From the NCBI RefSeq assembly GCF_002217945.1, contig NZ_BCMG01000001.1:62001-126000 (forward strand): a DNA stretch of 64,000 bases, written 5' to 3'. Position 1 is the stretch's first letter; each line of letters opens with the position of its first letter. The notes under the pieces are model-generated. The model was not told the origin of the DNA. It ran no database searches and saw only the letters and a list, made by a program, of their open reading frames with translations. Shown one piece after another: positions 53,354 through 62,150 of this stretch. A program made the translations under genes and the position numbers. Origin of the DNA: Secundilactobacillus silagei JCM 19001 (lineage in GTDB: Bacteria; Bacillota; Bacilli; Lactobacillales; Lactobacillaceae).

Positions 53354-54043
53354 ATGGCATACCAAACGTTACTTTTTGACATCGATGATACGTTACTGAA
53401 TTTTCAAGCGGCGGAAAAACAGGCGCTGGAAGGATTATTCAAAGAGCTTAAACTACCGTTGGACAGAAAGATCTATGATTTTTATCATGCTGAAAATTTA
53501 GCCCTCTGGCAGCAGTTTGAACTAGGTAAGATCAGTAAGCCTAAGCTGCTTGTTAAACGGTTTACGACGTTGTTTGCTCATCTTGGTATCACCACCGGTA
53601 TCGATGGCCAGCAGATGGAGCAGCGTTACCGCTATTACTTGGGACAAGGTCACGAGCCGATGCCGCAAGCACCGGAAGTTTTAAATGACCTTAGCCAGAA
53701 ACATGACCTGTACGTTGTGACTAACGGGGTGGCTAAAACTCAGCAGAAACGGCTTTCGGAAGCCCACATTGACCGCTTCTTTACTGACGTGTTTATTTCT
53801 GAACTAGTGGGCGCGCAAAAGCCTGCCCGAGCGTTCTTCCAGCGGGTGACGGCCGATATTCAATCCTATGAACCCGCCCAAACCATCGTTATTGGTGATT
53901 CATTAACGTCAGACATTAAGGGAGCAGCTGGTTTTGGCCTGGATTCGGTATGGTTTAATCCTACCCATCAGCCTAACCAAACTGCGATCAAACCGACGTA
54001 CGAAATTGATCAGCTGGAAAAACTGGAAAACATCGTGGCATAA
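53354..54043 (+). CDS. HAD-family nucleotidase, YjjG type
   Basis: This 229-residue HAD hydrolase has motif I FDIDDTLLNF, motif II VVTNGV, motif III Lys in GAQKPARAFF and motif IV GDSLTSDIKGA. The motif I context and cap helices match the YjjG (pyrimidine 5'-nucleotidase) subfamily, which removes phosphate from non-canonical pyrimidine nucleotides. The ATG lies directly behind the transporter stop with AAAGGGAAA as ribosome site, so the two share a transcript. A perfect terminator follows. Confidence 0.85.
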   Translation: MAYQTLLFDIDDTLLNFQAAEKQALEGLFKELKLPLDRKIYDFYHAENLALWQQFELGKISKPKLLVKRFTTLFAHLGITTGIDGQQMEQRYRYYLGQGHEPMPQAPEVLNDLSQKHDLYVVTNGVAKTQQKRLSEAHIDRFFTDVFISELVGAQKPARAFFQRVTADIQSYEPAQTIVIGDSLTSDIKGAAGFGLDSVWFNPTHQPNQTAIKPTYEIDQLEKLENIVA

Positions 54044-54087
54044 AAAAACGTTAATCTAGTCAATTTAGGCTAGGTTAACGTTTTTTT
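54043..54087. terminator. Bidirectional terminator
   Basis: AAAAAAACGTTAATCTAG and CTAGGTTAACGTTTTTTT are arms between convergent genes. Confidence 0.75.
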
Positions 54088-54149
54088 GCTTGAGTCGTTA
54101 CTATTTTAGTCTTTTAAATCTGACAAATTATCCTTCATTTAATAATGAA

Positions 54150-55427
54150 CTAAATCTTATCCAACCCCTGTTTCAAATCGGCAATCAGATCGTCCACGTT
54201 TTCGATACCAACCGAGATCCGGATGAGATCTGGTGTGATACCGGTCTGCTTTAACTGTGCTTCATTGAGCTGAGCGTGGGTCGTTGATGCTGGATGGATG
54301 ATGAGTGAATGAGCATCACCAACGTTTGCGAGTAAGGAGAATAGATCAAGACTTTCGGTTAATTTCTTCCCCGCAGCTTCACCGCCTTTAAGTCCCAGTG
54401 TGAAGATTGAGCCGGTGCCTTTAGGGAAGTACTTCTTGGCTAAAGCGTGGTACTTACTGTCTTCAAGATCCGGATAGTTTACCCAGGCAACCTTTGGATG
54501 GTCGTTTAAGAACCGGGTGATCTTCTCCGTGTTGGCCACGTGGCGTTCAACCCGCAACGATAAGTCCTCTAGTCCTTGAATGAGTAAGAATGAGTTAAAC
54601 GGACTAATAGCGGCCCCCGTATCACGTAAGGTTTGGGCACGAACCTTAGTTGTGAATGCTGCGGGTGCTAGATTGTTCCAAACTAAGCCGTTGTATGATG
54701 CATCCGGTGTCGTAAAGTCAGGGTATTTGCCCGATGCGGCATAGTCGAACTTACCGTTTTCAACGATGACACCGCCCATGCTGGTACCATGGCCGCCAAT
54801 GAACTTCGTTGCTGAATGAACGACCACGTCAACACCATGGTCTAGCGGTTGAATCAGGTATGGTGTTCCAAAGGTATTGTCGGCAATCAGAATAATGCCA
54901 TTGTCATGGGCAATTTTGGCTACGGCTTCAATATCAATGAGGTTAATGCCGGGGTTACCAATGGTTTCAATGTACAGTGCCTTGGTATGGTCATCGATGG
55001 CCTTGGCAAAGTTTTGCGGGTCATCAGGATCGACAAAGGTGGTGGTGATGCCTAGTTTAGGCAGGGTGACGCTGAATAGATCATAAGTTCCGCCATAAAG
55101 GGTGCTGGCTGAGACGATGTTATCGCCTTGGTTGCAGACGTTTTGAACAGCGGCTGTTACCGCCGCGGCACCGGTTGCTAAAGCGACACCGGCAGTCCCG
55201 TTTTCAAGGGCAGCGACCCGCTTTTCAACCACGGCTGTCGTTGGGTTGGTGAGCCGGGTATAAATATTACCTGGATCAGTTAAAGCAAACCGGCCAGCCG
55301 CTTGGGCAGCATCCTTGAAAACGTAAGAAGTTGTTTGGTAAATCGGCACTGCGCGCGCACCCGTTTCATCGACAACTTGACCTGCGTGTACCTGTTTTGT
55401 TTCAAAATGTAATTGCTTTTCCGTCAT
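54150..55427 (-). CDS. metY: O-acetylhomoserine sulfhydrylase (homocysteine synthase)
   Basis: The PLP enzyme forms homocysteine from O-acetylhomoserine and sulfide. The 425-residue length and the sequence features fit the MetY branch of the Cys/Met metabolism family: [35 protein letters not shown] and the PLP lysine in [11 protein letters not shown]. The ATG follows GGGAGAG. It is monocistronic behind a T-box leader, which fits methionine control. O-acetylserine or cysteine side activity is possible. Confidence 0.92.
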   Translation of the reverse strand: MTEKQLHFETKQVHAGQVVDETGARAVPIYQTTSYVFKDAAQAAGRFALTDPGNIYTRLTNPTTAVVEKRVAALENGTAGVALATGAAAVTAAVQNVCNQGDNIVSASTLYGGTYDLFSVTLPKLGITTTFVDPDDPQNFAKAIDDHTKALYIETIGNPGINLIDIEAVAKIAHDNGIILIADNTFGTPYLIQPLDHGVDVVVHSATKFIGGHGTSMGGVIVENGKFDYAASGKYPDFTTPDASYNGLVWNNLAPAAFTTKVRAQTLRDTGAAISPFNSFLLIQGLEDLSLRVERHVANTEKITRFLNDHPKVAWVNYPDLEDSKYHALAKKYFPKGTGSIFTLGLKGGEAAGKKLTESLDLFSLLANVGDAHSLIIHPASTTHAQLNEAQLKQTGITPDLIRISVGIENVDDLIADLKQGLDKI

Positions 55428-55494
55428 ATTGATCTCTCCCTAAATTAGTATTGATAAAGCTGTTCCATTATTTAAATATGTGTGTTAGAAATGA

Positions 55495-55765
55495 AAAAAG
55501 CGTTCGTCCCATACCAAGCCTAAAGCTTAGTATGGGACGAACGCCGTGTTACCACCCATCTTCGCAATTCACTCACATGAACTGCCTCAATGACACCTTT
55601 TGATGTCTGGGATGGTAACGCATCCTTGCGGGTCAGTTGCGTGAACAGCTAACCATCATTTGCGGGTTCATTCGCCAAATTGAACTTTTCCTGCCTTTCA
55701 CTAACTGCAGGTCGCTGGGTAAAGTCGCATTGGGTACTACTCCCATCAGAATTTCATTTTCTAAT
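55495..55765 (-). promoter_or_regulatory. T-box riboswitch before metY
   Basis: On the minus strand the T-box sequence GGGTGGTAACACGGCG (55542-55557) is followed by a strong terminator (55495-55543, arms GCGTTCGTCCCATAC and complement, then TTTTTT). Upstream lies a long stem I region with an AGTA loop-E-like motif near GGGAGTAGTACCC. ATG triplets on the 3' side at 55669-55671 and 55654-55659 are candidate specifier codons for methionine. Uncharged tRNA-Met would favour read-through. Confidence 0.88.
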
Positions 55766-55830
55766 TACCATCTAATATAGACGGTCTTAATTTAGAAGTC
55801 AAATCTTTTTTTAGATTTAGCAGTAGGGGG

Positions 55831-55983
55831 TCATTTTTTCGGCTTCTTGGTAAATAGTGATTTGACCCAGCCAAAGAGCGGTCCCCAATCCATCATGCCG
55901 CCTGAACTGGGGGGCGTTTTAACATTCAATTTGATCTTTGGCATGCTGTGATATACATAGGGTTTACGTGGCTTTTCTGGCAT
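55831..55983 (-). CDS. Small basic protein, 50 residues
   Basis: This short frame lies in an otherwise empty stretch between the T-box and the next gene. It has a perfect GAGGAGG ribosome site (55991-55997). Three ATG codons stand in a row; the third, 7 bases from that site, is the likely start. The protein begins MPEKPRKPYVYHSMPKIKLN, has a Gly-Gly-Met-Met-Asp-Trp centre and ends in a Lys-rich tail. It has no signal peptide and no known family. Confidence 0.6.
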   Translation of the reverse strand: MPEKPRKPYVYHSMPKIKLNVKTPPSSGGMMDWGPLFGWVKSLFTKKPKK

Positions 55984-56115
55984 CATCATGCCTCCTCATT
56001 ATTGAAACAAAACTTTAATTACATTTTAACGCAAATCGATTGTTTTCAAACTTGAAATAGCGTAAAGTTTCAGTGTTATACTAGATGAAATCAACGAACA
56101 GAGAGGTGGTGCGCA

Positions 56116-57282
56116 ATGAATTCAATTATGAACGATCTGCAATATGCCTTGCAGCGCAAAGCATTAGTCAACGTTTATCAAGTGAAACAAGATGTTGTTT
56201 ATACGGGGTACGTTGATATTGTGGACGATGCGGGGATTATTTTAACGACTTTCGACGATACCGGCAGCGAAGACGGCGCGGTTTATCTCACCTTTGAGGT
56301 GATTGAACTGGTTGAGTTTGAAAGCGATGACCTCGATAACATGCGGTTTCGGATCGAAAACGCGACGGCTGAACACTTCTTCACGTTTGGTCGGATGACA
56401 ACTGAATTTAATTTAAAACGCCCACTGATTCGGCAAGTATTGGCGACCGCTATGGCGGATGAGACGGCCATCATGGTCTTGGATAAGCAGAGCGGTGAAC
56501 TGCACGAAGGTGAAGTCACCCGAATCGCAGAACAAGATTTTGACCTGCAGATTTTCAATAAATTTGATCTCAGCCAACACCCATTACTAACTTTCAAACA
56601 TCAGGATGTTGCGTTAATTGAGTTTGAAGGTAAGGAACTGACCCTGCAGACGGCTGCTATGGGCTATCTGCAGACGTTAACGCCCGTTAAAAAAATGTCA
56701 GTGACCAGATTGACCGAGATTGCCGCGGTGCTGCACCAGGCCGAGCAGACTCAGCAGTTGATTTCCATTAATCCCGTGGCAGACGAAGGGATGTTCTTCG
56801 TTGGCCGGGTCAATACGATTGGTGAAAACAGCGTTGTGATTAATCTGATTGATATGACCGGCCAGTTTGGCGGTTATTGGTTAGTTAGGCTGACCGCTAT
56901 CGCACAAGTGACGACCCAATCTGACTATTTAGCAGTGATGAAAACTTACATGACGTTGGACCAGACGTTGGGCGTTGTTGCCCAGCCGGAGTTAAACGAT
57001 GAACGGCTGTTTGACGGCACCGATAACCTCTTTCAGGCGGTCTTAAGCCAAGCTAGTAAATTCCACCGGGTCATTCGGCTCCAGTTGAACGGTGATGACA
57101 ATGTCGTTGGCTACATCAGTAAATTTGGCGGCAACGAGATTATCTTTCACTTAGTTGAACAGGGAACGGTCATCGACACGATGGGAACACTCATCGAATT
57201 AAGTGATATTGATGAAGTTGCGTTTGATTATTTGGACGCCATGTTAACTGAGAAACAGCTACGTAATCAAGGTGAACTTTAG
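56116..57282 (+). CDS. Protein with four apparent helix-plus-Sm-like units
   Basis: The 388-residue protein shows an internal fourfold pattern. Units start near residues 7, 103, 199 and 304. Each has a short amphipathic helix (IMNDLQYALQRKA, PLIRQVLATAMAD, LTEIAAVLHQAEQ, NLFQAVLSQASKF) followed by strands in the order of an Sm or Hfq barrel: a first strand, a Gly-containing turn (TGYVDIVDDAGIIL, VGRVNTIGENSVVI, VGYISKFGGNEIIF), an acidic turn, then an Ile/Val strand. I do not know the family or function. The ATG follows GAGGTGGTG. It is followed after 16 bases by a membrane protein gene, so the two are likely one operon. Confidence 0.6.
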   Translation: MNSIMNDLQYALQRKALVNVYQVKQDVVYTGYVDIVDDAGIILTTFDDTGSEDGAVYLTFEVIELVEFESDDLDNMRFRIENATAEHFFTFGRMTTEFNLKRPLIRQVLATAMADETAIMVLDKQSGELHEGEVTRIAEQDFDLQIFNKFDLSQHPLLTFKHQDVALIEFEGKELTLQTAAMGYLQTLTPVKKMSVTRLTEIAAVLHQAEQTQQLISINPVADEGMFFVGRVNTIGENSVVINLIDMTGQFGGYWLVRLTAIAQVTTQSDYLAVMKTYMTLDQTLGVVAQPELNDERLFDGTDNLFQAVLSQASKFHRVIRLQLNGDDNVVGYISKFGGNEIIFHLVEQGTVIDTMGTLIELSDIDEVAFDYLDAMLTEKQLRNQGEL

Positions 57283-57298
57283 GAGGTAATCTCCGTTG

Positions 57299-57631
57299 AT
57301 GAAAAAATGGCAGCAGCTACCTAAGTGGTTCAAAGACACGATGCAAATTATCGTGCCCATGGTCATTTTGTTAATCTTGTATGATTTATTGGCACCGCAG
57401 TTCACGCATCAGCCCTATTCGATAACGACCCTGATTGCCTTTCCGTTTCAAGTGATCATTGGGTTTGCGCTGGTCGCACTCTATAACTATTACAAGCTCA
57501 AATCGCTTGCGAAGCAACAAGCACAAAAGGCTGAGGCTGAACGAATCGAACGGGTCAAAAAAGAACAGCAAAAACGGCAGCACGCAGAAAATAGTCAGCG
57601 TAATCAGGCTGTGAAGCAGAAGCGACAGTAG
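57299..57631 (+). CDS. Membrane protein with basic coiled-coil tail
   Basis: The 110-residue protein has two membrane segments (QIIVPMVILLILYDLLA and TLIAFPFQVIIGFALVALYN) and a Lys/Arg/Gln-rich helical tail of about 45 residues on the cytoplasmic side. The family is unknown. GGAGGT sits 10 bases before ATG 57299 and 7 before TTG 57296, so either could be used. It follows the four-unit Sm-like protein by 16 bases and may tether it to the membrane; that is speculative. Confidence 0.55.
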   Translation: MKKWQQLPKWFKDTMQIIVPMVILLILYDLLAPQFTHQPYSITTLIAFPFQVIIGFALVALYNYYKLKSLAKQQAQKAEAERIERVKKEQQKRQHAENSQRNQAVKQKRQ

Positions 57632-57656
57632 TAACAATTCTTATAAGACAGATAAA

Positions 57657-57695
57657 AACCAATCCTCAATTTTATACTGAGAATTGGTTTTTTTA
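57657..57695. terminator. Bidirectional terminator
   Basis: ACCAATCCTCA and TGAGAATTGGT form the arms with T-runs on both sides, between convergent genes. Confidence 0.7.
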
Positions 57696-57721
57696 GTTGA
57701 TTTTCTGCTGTCCTCATAAAA

Positions 57722-58960
57722 TTATTGCTGAGTGGGATGCAGCCACTTGTTGACTAGATTCCTGTTCAAATACAAGACCGGCATCAGTAACAATAATGCC
57801 AGAATACCGCAAGATGGGAATCCCCATGCTCCGGAGAAGACGTCCATCACGCTGCCGACAAACAGGCTGCCGATTGGCGTAGTTCCTTGGTTAAGCAACA
57901 CATAGATACTCATTACCCGACCACGCAGACCGTTGGGAATCGAAAATTGAAACGAGGCGTTTGATTGATTGAGAAAGACCATGTTACAAAAGCCGATGGC
58001 AACCATCATCGCGATGGCCAGGGGATAAGTGTGAACAAAGATCATTAACGTTTGTAGCGTAGCCGTTCCCAGTCCCACTGCCAGGTAGATATTGCGTTGC
58101 AGGCCAAAGCGGGAAAGGTAACTCATCAGAAACGCTGCAATCAACGAGCCAATGCCAGTGGCTGATAGCAGGCTGGCATAGGTTTGCGCGCCAGAATTGA
58201 GCACGGTTTTCGCAAATATTGGGATGATGACGTTATTGTTGTAGTTGAGTGTGCAGACAATGATCATTAATTCGGCACTCATACGGACGGCAGCGTGTTG
58301 CCAGACGTAGGCGAGGCCTTCCTTGACGTCTTTCCAAAGATAGCGTTTTTGAGTTTTGGCGATTAACGCTGGCGTCTGCTGAATCAAGAATAGACCCAGT
58401 AACACGGCTAGGTAGCTGATTGAGTCAACGAGAAAACAGAAGCCAACGCTAAATTTGACCATGAGGATGCCGGCTAGGGATGGTCCAGCAATTTTGGCTA
58501 AGTTAAAAACGGTGGAGTTAAGCGAAATGCCGTTCATCAGATCCTTTTGGCCGACAAGTTCCACAACGTAGGACTGACGGGTGGGGGTATCAAAACTTTG
58601 AAGCACCCCGTGGAGGATCGCAATTAACAAAATTTGCCAATACTGGATGATTTTGGCGTAGACCAGGATGGTCATGATGACACCCAGAATGAGGAACCCA
58701 GTTTGAGTTGTGAGCAGGATCAATTTTTTTGGGTGGCGATCAATCACGGTGCCGGCAATCAACGTCAACAATAGGATCGGAATGAATTGGCAAGCGGTCA
58801 AAACACCGACTAGAAATGCCGAGTTGGTCATTTGATACACGAGCCAAGTCTGGGCGGTGCGTTGGATCCAAGTGCCCATCACCGAGATGATTTGACCAAA
58901 CCAAAAATAACGGAAGTTTCGATTTCGAAGTGAAGAGAAGGTACTGCGAAAAACGTTCAA
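57722..58960 (-). CDS. MFS transporter, EntS-like
   Basis: The 412-residue protein has about twelve membrane helices. The start LRNRNFRYFWFGQIISVMGT and the segment GTVIDRHPKKLILL fit the MFS_3/EntS-type exporters, which move siderophores or small metabolites. DTPTRQSYV is a family landmark in the first half. Substrate is unknown. The TTG start has only a weak GAAAG ribosome site upstream. It is transcribed alone. Confidence 0.75.
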   Translation of the reverse strand: MNVFRSTFSSLRNRNFRYFWFGQIISVMGTWIQRTAQTWLVYQMTNSAFLVGVLTACQFIPILLLTLIAGTVIDRHPKKLILLTTQTGFLILGVIMTILVYAKIIQYWQILLIAILHGVLQSFDTPTRQSYVVELVGQKDLMNGISLNSTVFNLAKIAGPSLAGILMVKFSVGFCFLVDSISYLAVLLGLFLIQQTPALIAKTQKRYLWKDVKEGLAYVWQHAAVRMSAELMIIVCTLNYNNNVIIPIFAKTVLNSGAQTYASLLSATGIGSLIAAFLMSYLSRFGLQRNIYLAVGLGTATLQTLMIFVHTYPLAIAMMVAIGFCNMVFLNQSNASFQFSIPNGLRGRVMSIYVLLNQGTTPIGSLFVGSVMDVFSGAWGFPSCGILALLLLMPVLYLNRNLVNKWLHPTQQ

Positions 58961-59107
58961 GATAATGACCGGCTTTCAGAATGAATCATTGATGATCGAT
59001 TTAATAAGATTTAACACTGTTAGTGAGTGAATTATATCTGTTATATCACAGAACGATGTGAAAAGACTGGTCAAAATTAGAAAATAAATTCTTGATTTCT
59101 CAAAGAA

Positions 59108-59156
59108 AAATCACCTTATCAAGGAAACCAATTTGGCTTTCTCGATAAGGTGATTT
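59108..59156 (-). terminator. Terminator of the DegV gene
   Basis: AAATCACCTTATC and GATAAGGTGATTT are perfect arms around a partly paired loop; T-rich on the minus strand. Confidence 0.7.
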
Positions 59157-59185
59157 ATTTGTAGCTTCATAATGCGATGATTCGG

Positions 59186-60025
59186 TTAATCAGTATAAAA
59201 TTCAATCGCCAGTGCGCCCACGCTGGTATACGTGCTGATCACTGGGCCGGCTTCATGAATGGTCACCAGGGTATCTGGCAGCGCTGATTTGATACGGTTA
59301 GCGACCTCACTGGCTTGAGTGAGATTATCCACGTGAGTAAGGCCAACTTTAGCCGGGGCCACCGTCTGGATGCGGTCGACTAGTTCATCCACTTCCTTAC
59401 GAATGAACCGTTTGCCACGGCCCTTAGCGGCTACTCTTAACTCGCCGTCTTTGACCTCCGCCATAACCTTAATGTTTAACAGATTGGCGATCCCACCAGC
59501 AGCTTTGCTGATACGGCCGCCTCGGATGAGGTTTTCAAGGGTGTTGAGAAACACGTAAATTTCGGTGTGAGAACGGTGCAGGTCAATGGCGTTAAGAATG
59601 GTCTCCAGTGGCGCACCATTTTTGGCGAGTTTGGCAGCGGTGATCACTTGAAAGGCCAGGCCACGGTCGATTGAAAGCGAGTCAACAACGGTGACTTTGG
59701 TATCGGACATGTCGGCGGCTTGCCGGGCAGCGTTGACGGTCCCGCTCAGAAAATGAGTCAGGTTGAGACACAGGACTTCATCACCATTTTGACCAAGCTG
59801 ATCAAAGACTTCTAAAAATTGGCCGATTGAAGGCTGACTAGTCTTAGGGAGTTCGTCGTCATTCACTAGATGACTGAGAAATTGAGTATTAGTAATTTGA
59901 ATACCATCATTTAAAAATTCTTGTTTACCTAAACGGACGACCAGCGGCACAACTGTGATCGGTAAGGTTGCCAGTTCATCAGGCGTTAGCTGCACGGTCG
60001 AATCCGTTACGATTTGAATAGACAA
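59186..60025 (-). CDS. DegV family fatty-acid-binding protein
   Basis: The 279-residue protein opens with IQIVTDSTVQL, the DegV signature Asp-Ser-Thr. It has TSQPSIGQFLEVF for the first lobe and LNTLENLIRGGRISKA, the RGGRI stretch typical of the family, for the second. DegV/FakB proteins bind a fatty acid for phosphorylation by FakA, feeding phospholipid synthesis; no FakA is in the window. The TTG at 60025 follows GAGG by 7 bases; the GTG at 60034 lies inside that ribosome site. Confidence 0.88.
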   Translation of the reverse strand: MSIQIVTDSTVQLTPDELATLPITVVPLVVRLGKQEFLNDGIQITNTQFLSHLVNDDELPKTSQPSIGQFLEVFDQLGQNGDEVLCLNLTHFLSGTVNAARQAADMSDTKVTVVDSLSIDRGLAFQVITAAKLAKNGAPLETILNAIDLHRSHTEIYVFLNTLENLIRGGRISKAAGGIANLLNIKVMAEVKDGELRVAAKGRGKRFIRKEVDELVDRIQTVAPAKVGLTHVDNLTQASEVANRIKSALPDTLVTIHEAGPVISTYTSVGALAIEFYTD

Positions 60026-60151
60026 TAGGTCCACCTCTTTAAAAAGATCAATGCCATTAACTATCGGGCATCGTCATTCACCAATAATAAATTTGGCAGT
60101 ATACTTAATTATACCGTAAAATGAGTATAAAACATGAAAGACGGGTTTAAA

Positions 60152-60328
60152 ATGACGGAATCGAAAAATTCTGATACGCAAGATCAACCCACCCCCGCAA
60201 AGACGCCGCTGAACCTTAACGATTTGGCCTCTAATCCAATGCGGGTGGGCATGGCACGGCTGGGTAAGCAAAAACGGCCGCAAGCGAAGTCTAAAAAGAA
60301 ACACTGGTGGTCGAGAAGAACCAGATAA
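60152..60328 (+). CDS. Small protein, 58 residues, with basic tail
   Basis: The protein starts MTESKNSDTQDQPTPAK, continues through a short LNLNDLASNPMRVGMARLG motif and ends in a very basic tail with WWSRR. A weak GAAAGACGGG precedes the ATG. Its stop is 11 bases before the macrodomain gene and overlaps that gene's ribosome site, so it is probably translated with it. No family is known. Confidence 0.5.
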   Translation: MTESKNSDTQDQPTPAKTPLNLNDLASNPMRVGMARLGKQKRPQAKSKKKHWWSRRTR

Positions 60329-60339
60329 GGAGTGATCAA

Positions 60340-60834
60340 ATGGCTGATTTAAACTTGATTCAAGGCGACATTACGCAATTCAAGGGCGATGCTATTGTGA
60401 ATGCGGCCAATACCGGTTTGGTTGGTGGCGGTGGCGTTGATGGCGCGATTCACCGGGCTGCGGGACCAGAGCTGGATATCGCCTGTCGTAAGCTGCATGG
60501 CTGTCCAACGGGAGAGGCTAAGGTGACGCCCGGTTTTAATTTGCCGGTTAAAATCATTATCCACACGGCGGGTCCAATCTGGCGCGACGGGTCGTTTGAA
60601 GAACCTAAGTTGCTGCGAAACTGCTATGAGAATAGTTTAAAACGAGCGGTGGAAAATCATTGCCAGACGGTGGCTTTTCCATCGATCAGTACGGGCATCT
60701 ATGGCTATCCATTAGACAAAGCCTGTAAGATTGGCGTATCAACCATTCGCAATTTTGAGGCAGCGCTTCAGGTCACTATGGTGGCCTTTGATGAAGGTAC
60801 TTATCGGGCGTTTGAAAAAGCGATGTTAGCGTAA
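60340..60834 (+). CDS. Macrodomain protein (ADP-ribose hydrolase, YmdB-like)
   Basis: The 164-residue single macrodomain has VNAANTGLVGGGGVDGAIH (the catalytic Asn/Asp loop), CPTGEAKVTPGF and the phosphate-binding SISTGIYGYP. Such enzymes deacetylate O-acetyl-ADP-ribose or remove ADP-ribose from proteins. The ATG follows AAGGAGTG. It probably forms an operon with the small basic protein upstream. A terminator follows directly. Confidence 0.92.
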   Translation: MADLNLIQGDITQFKGDAIVNAANTGLVGGGGVDGAIHRAAGPELDIACRKLHGCPTGEAKVTPGFNLPVKIIIHTAGPIWRDGSFEEPKLLRNCYENSLKRAVENHCQTVAFPSISTGIYGYPLDKACKIGVSTIRNFEAALQVTMVAFDEGTYRAFEKAMLA

Positions 60835-60880
60835 AAAGACAGTCTGTTTATCAGAAAAAACTGATAGACAGGCTGTTTTT
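60833..60880 (+). terminator. Terminator after the macrodomain gene
   Basis: AAAAAGACAGTCTGTTTATCAG pairs with its near-complement (first arm given in part: GACAGTCTGTTTATCAG), ending in TTTTT; the hairpin works on both strands. Confidence 0.75.
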
Positions 60881-60921
60881 AATACTGCATAACATTTAAT
60901 TATTTGAATGCTAGCGACGAA

Positions 60922-61110
60922 TTAGTTGACGCCGATAAAATGATTCAATGCCGCGGCTTCTTCAGTCGTTGCGTCACTTTCCTGTGACTTGATATTGTGT
61001 AATCTTTCAACCGTAATGTGAAGATTTAAGGCCAGTTCAGTATCTGTAAGATTATGTTTCTTTTGATATTGAATGATTTTTTCCGCAATACCGCTAACTT
61101 CTTGCTCCAT
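60922..61110 (-). CDS. LBP_cg2779-like small HTH protein
   Basis: The 62-residue protein (EQEVSGIAEKIIQYQKKHNL, then TDTELALNLHITVERLHNIK) is a compact helix-turn-helix-like protein. It resembles the LBP_cg2779 family of lactobacilli, which has no known role. The ATG at 61110 follows GGAGG; the longer frame from 61149 lies upstream of that site. It is a single gene. Confidence 0.7.
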   Translation of the reverse strand: MEQEVSGIAEKIIQYQKKHNLTDTELALNLHITVERLHNIKSQESDATTEEAAALNHFIGVN

Positions 61111-61403
61111 AATATACCTCCACCTGATATGACTTAAAACTAAACACAACTAATGCCTATACTTCATTATATACGATTTTAGCGAGTGCACCAAAGAATT
61201 AGGGCGCAACTCGTAAAAGAACCGCCATTAAGGGAAATTAAAATCAGTAATGACAGTGTCTAAAGGGGGACCGGTGTAAGTAACCAGCCAAAAGTGCGAT
61301 GTCAAAAGATCATTGTTACACAAACTCAATTCGGCTGTAATCTTTTCGTGATAATCTTCCTGTATTATTAATACTATTAAATACTTAACATGAGGTGATA
61401 CTT

Positions 61404-62051
61404 ATGAAAATGACAAATAGTTTACTGATACTCACAGCTGCCGTGTCCTTATTTGGTGCTACGGTTACCACAGCATCAGCTGCCACGATCCAAGCTTTAC
61501 CTCATCAAGAAGCTGTTCAAGCAGCTCACGATGCTGTTGAAAATCATGATAGTGAAAATAAAGTTGCGTCTACAAGTGCCAATCGTTCTGATCAGACAGC
61601 CGATACGCATTCGGCTACGGCTAATTCAACGACGACTAGTCATGCTGCGACTGTTACTAATGACGGTGAGACTGCTAATTCGTCACGCGGAACAGCCGTT
61701 GTGAATTTAGCTAAGAAATTAGCTGCCATGAATATTCCCTATGTTTGGGGCGGTGAATCACTAAAAGGAATGGACTGTTCCGGTTTAACGGATTACGTGT
61801 ACGCGCACGTGGCCGATATTCATTTAGGCCATTACACGGTGACTCAGGAATCTAAGGTCACTAAGAAGCCCGTCTCACAGGCTAAGCCAGGAGATCTGCT
61901 CTTCTGGGGTGCGGATGGCGGGACCCATCACGTGGCGATCTACATCGGTAACCACCAGTTTATAGCTGCGCCGCAACCAGGACAAAACGTTGGTGTTGAG
62001 ACCATCAGCAGCGCCTTTATGCCGGACTTTGCTGGGACTGTTAAGGAATGA
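61404..62051 (+). CDS. Secreted NlpC/P60 peptidoglycan endopeptidase
   Basis: The 215-residue protein has a signal peptide (SLLILTAAVSLFGATVT, cleavage near ASAA, residue 27), a Ser/Thr/Ala-rich linker (about 30-95) and an NlpC/P60 domain. Catalytic Cys125 lies in GMDCSGL, His176 in THHVAIYIG, and His184 in the next turn completes the triad. It cleaves the gamma-D-Glu to diamino acid bond in stem peptides during wall turnover. GAGGTGAT precedes the ATG. The gap 61111-61403 is AT-rich, with no clear promoter or WalR box. Confidence 0.9.
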   Translation: MKMTNSLLILTAAVSLFGATVTTASAATIQALPHQEAVQAAHDAVENHDSENKVASTSANRSDQTADTHSATANSTTTSHAATVTNDGETANSSRGTAVVNLAKKLAAMNIPYVWGGESLKGMDCSGLTDYVYAHVADIHLGHYTVTQESKVTKKPVSQAKPGDLLFWGADGGTHHVAIYIGNHQFIAAPQPGQNVGVETISSAFMPDFAGTVKE

Positions 62052-62150
62052 TTTGCAGGATCCGCCTATCTGTTTGTGCGCATGTTATAATGAGCGTAAA
62101 TAAGTAAGGGGGGAGAGGCAGACTCCGTAGGCTGAGCTTGCCGATTACAA

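Noticed and set aside
61325-61350. WalR box before the NlpC/P60 gene
   Set aside because: TGTAAT is followed by TGATAAT at the wrong spacing and sequence; no proper second half-site.
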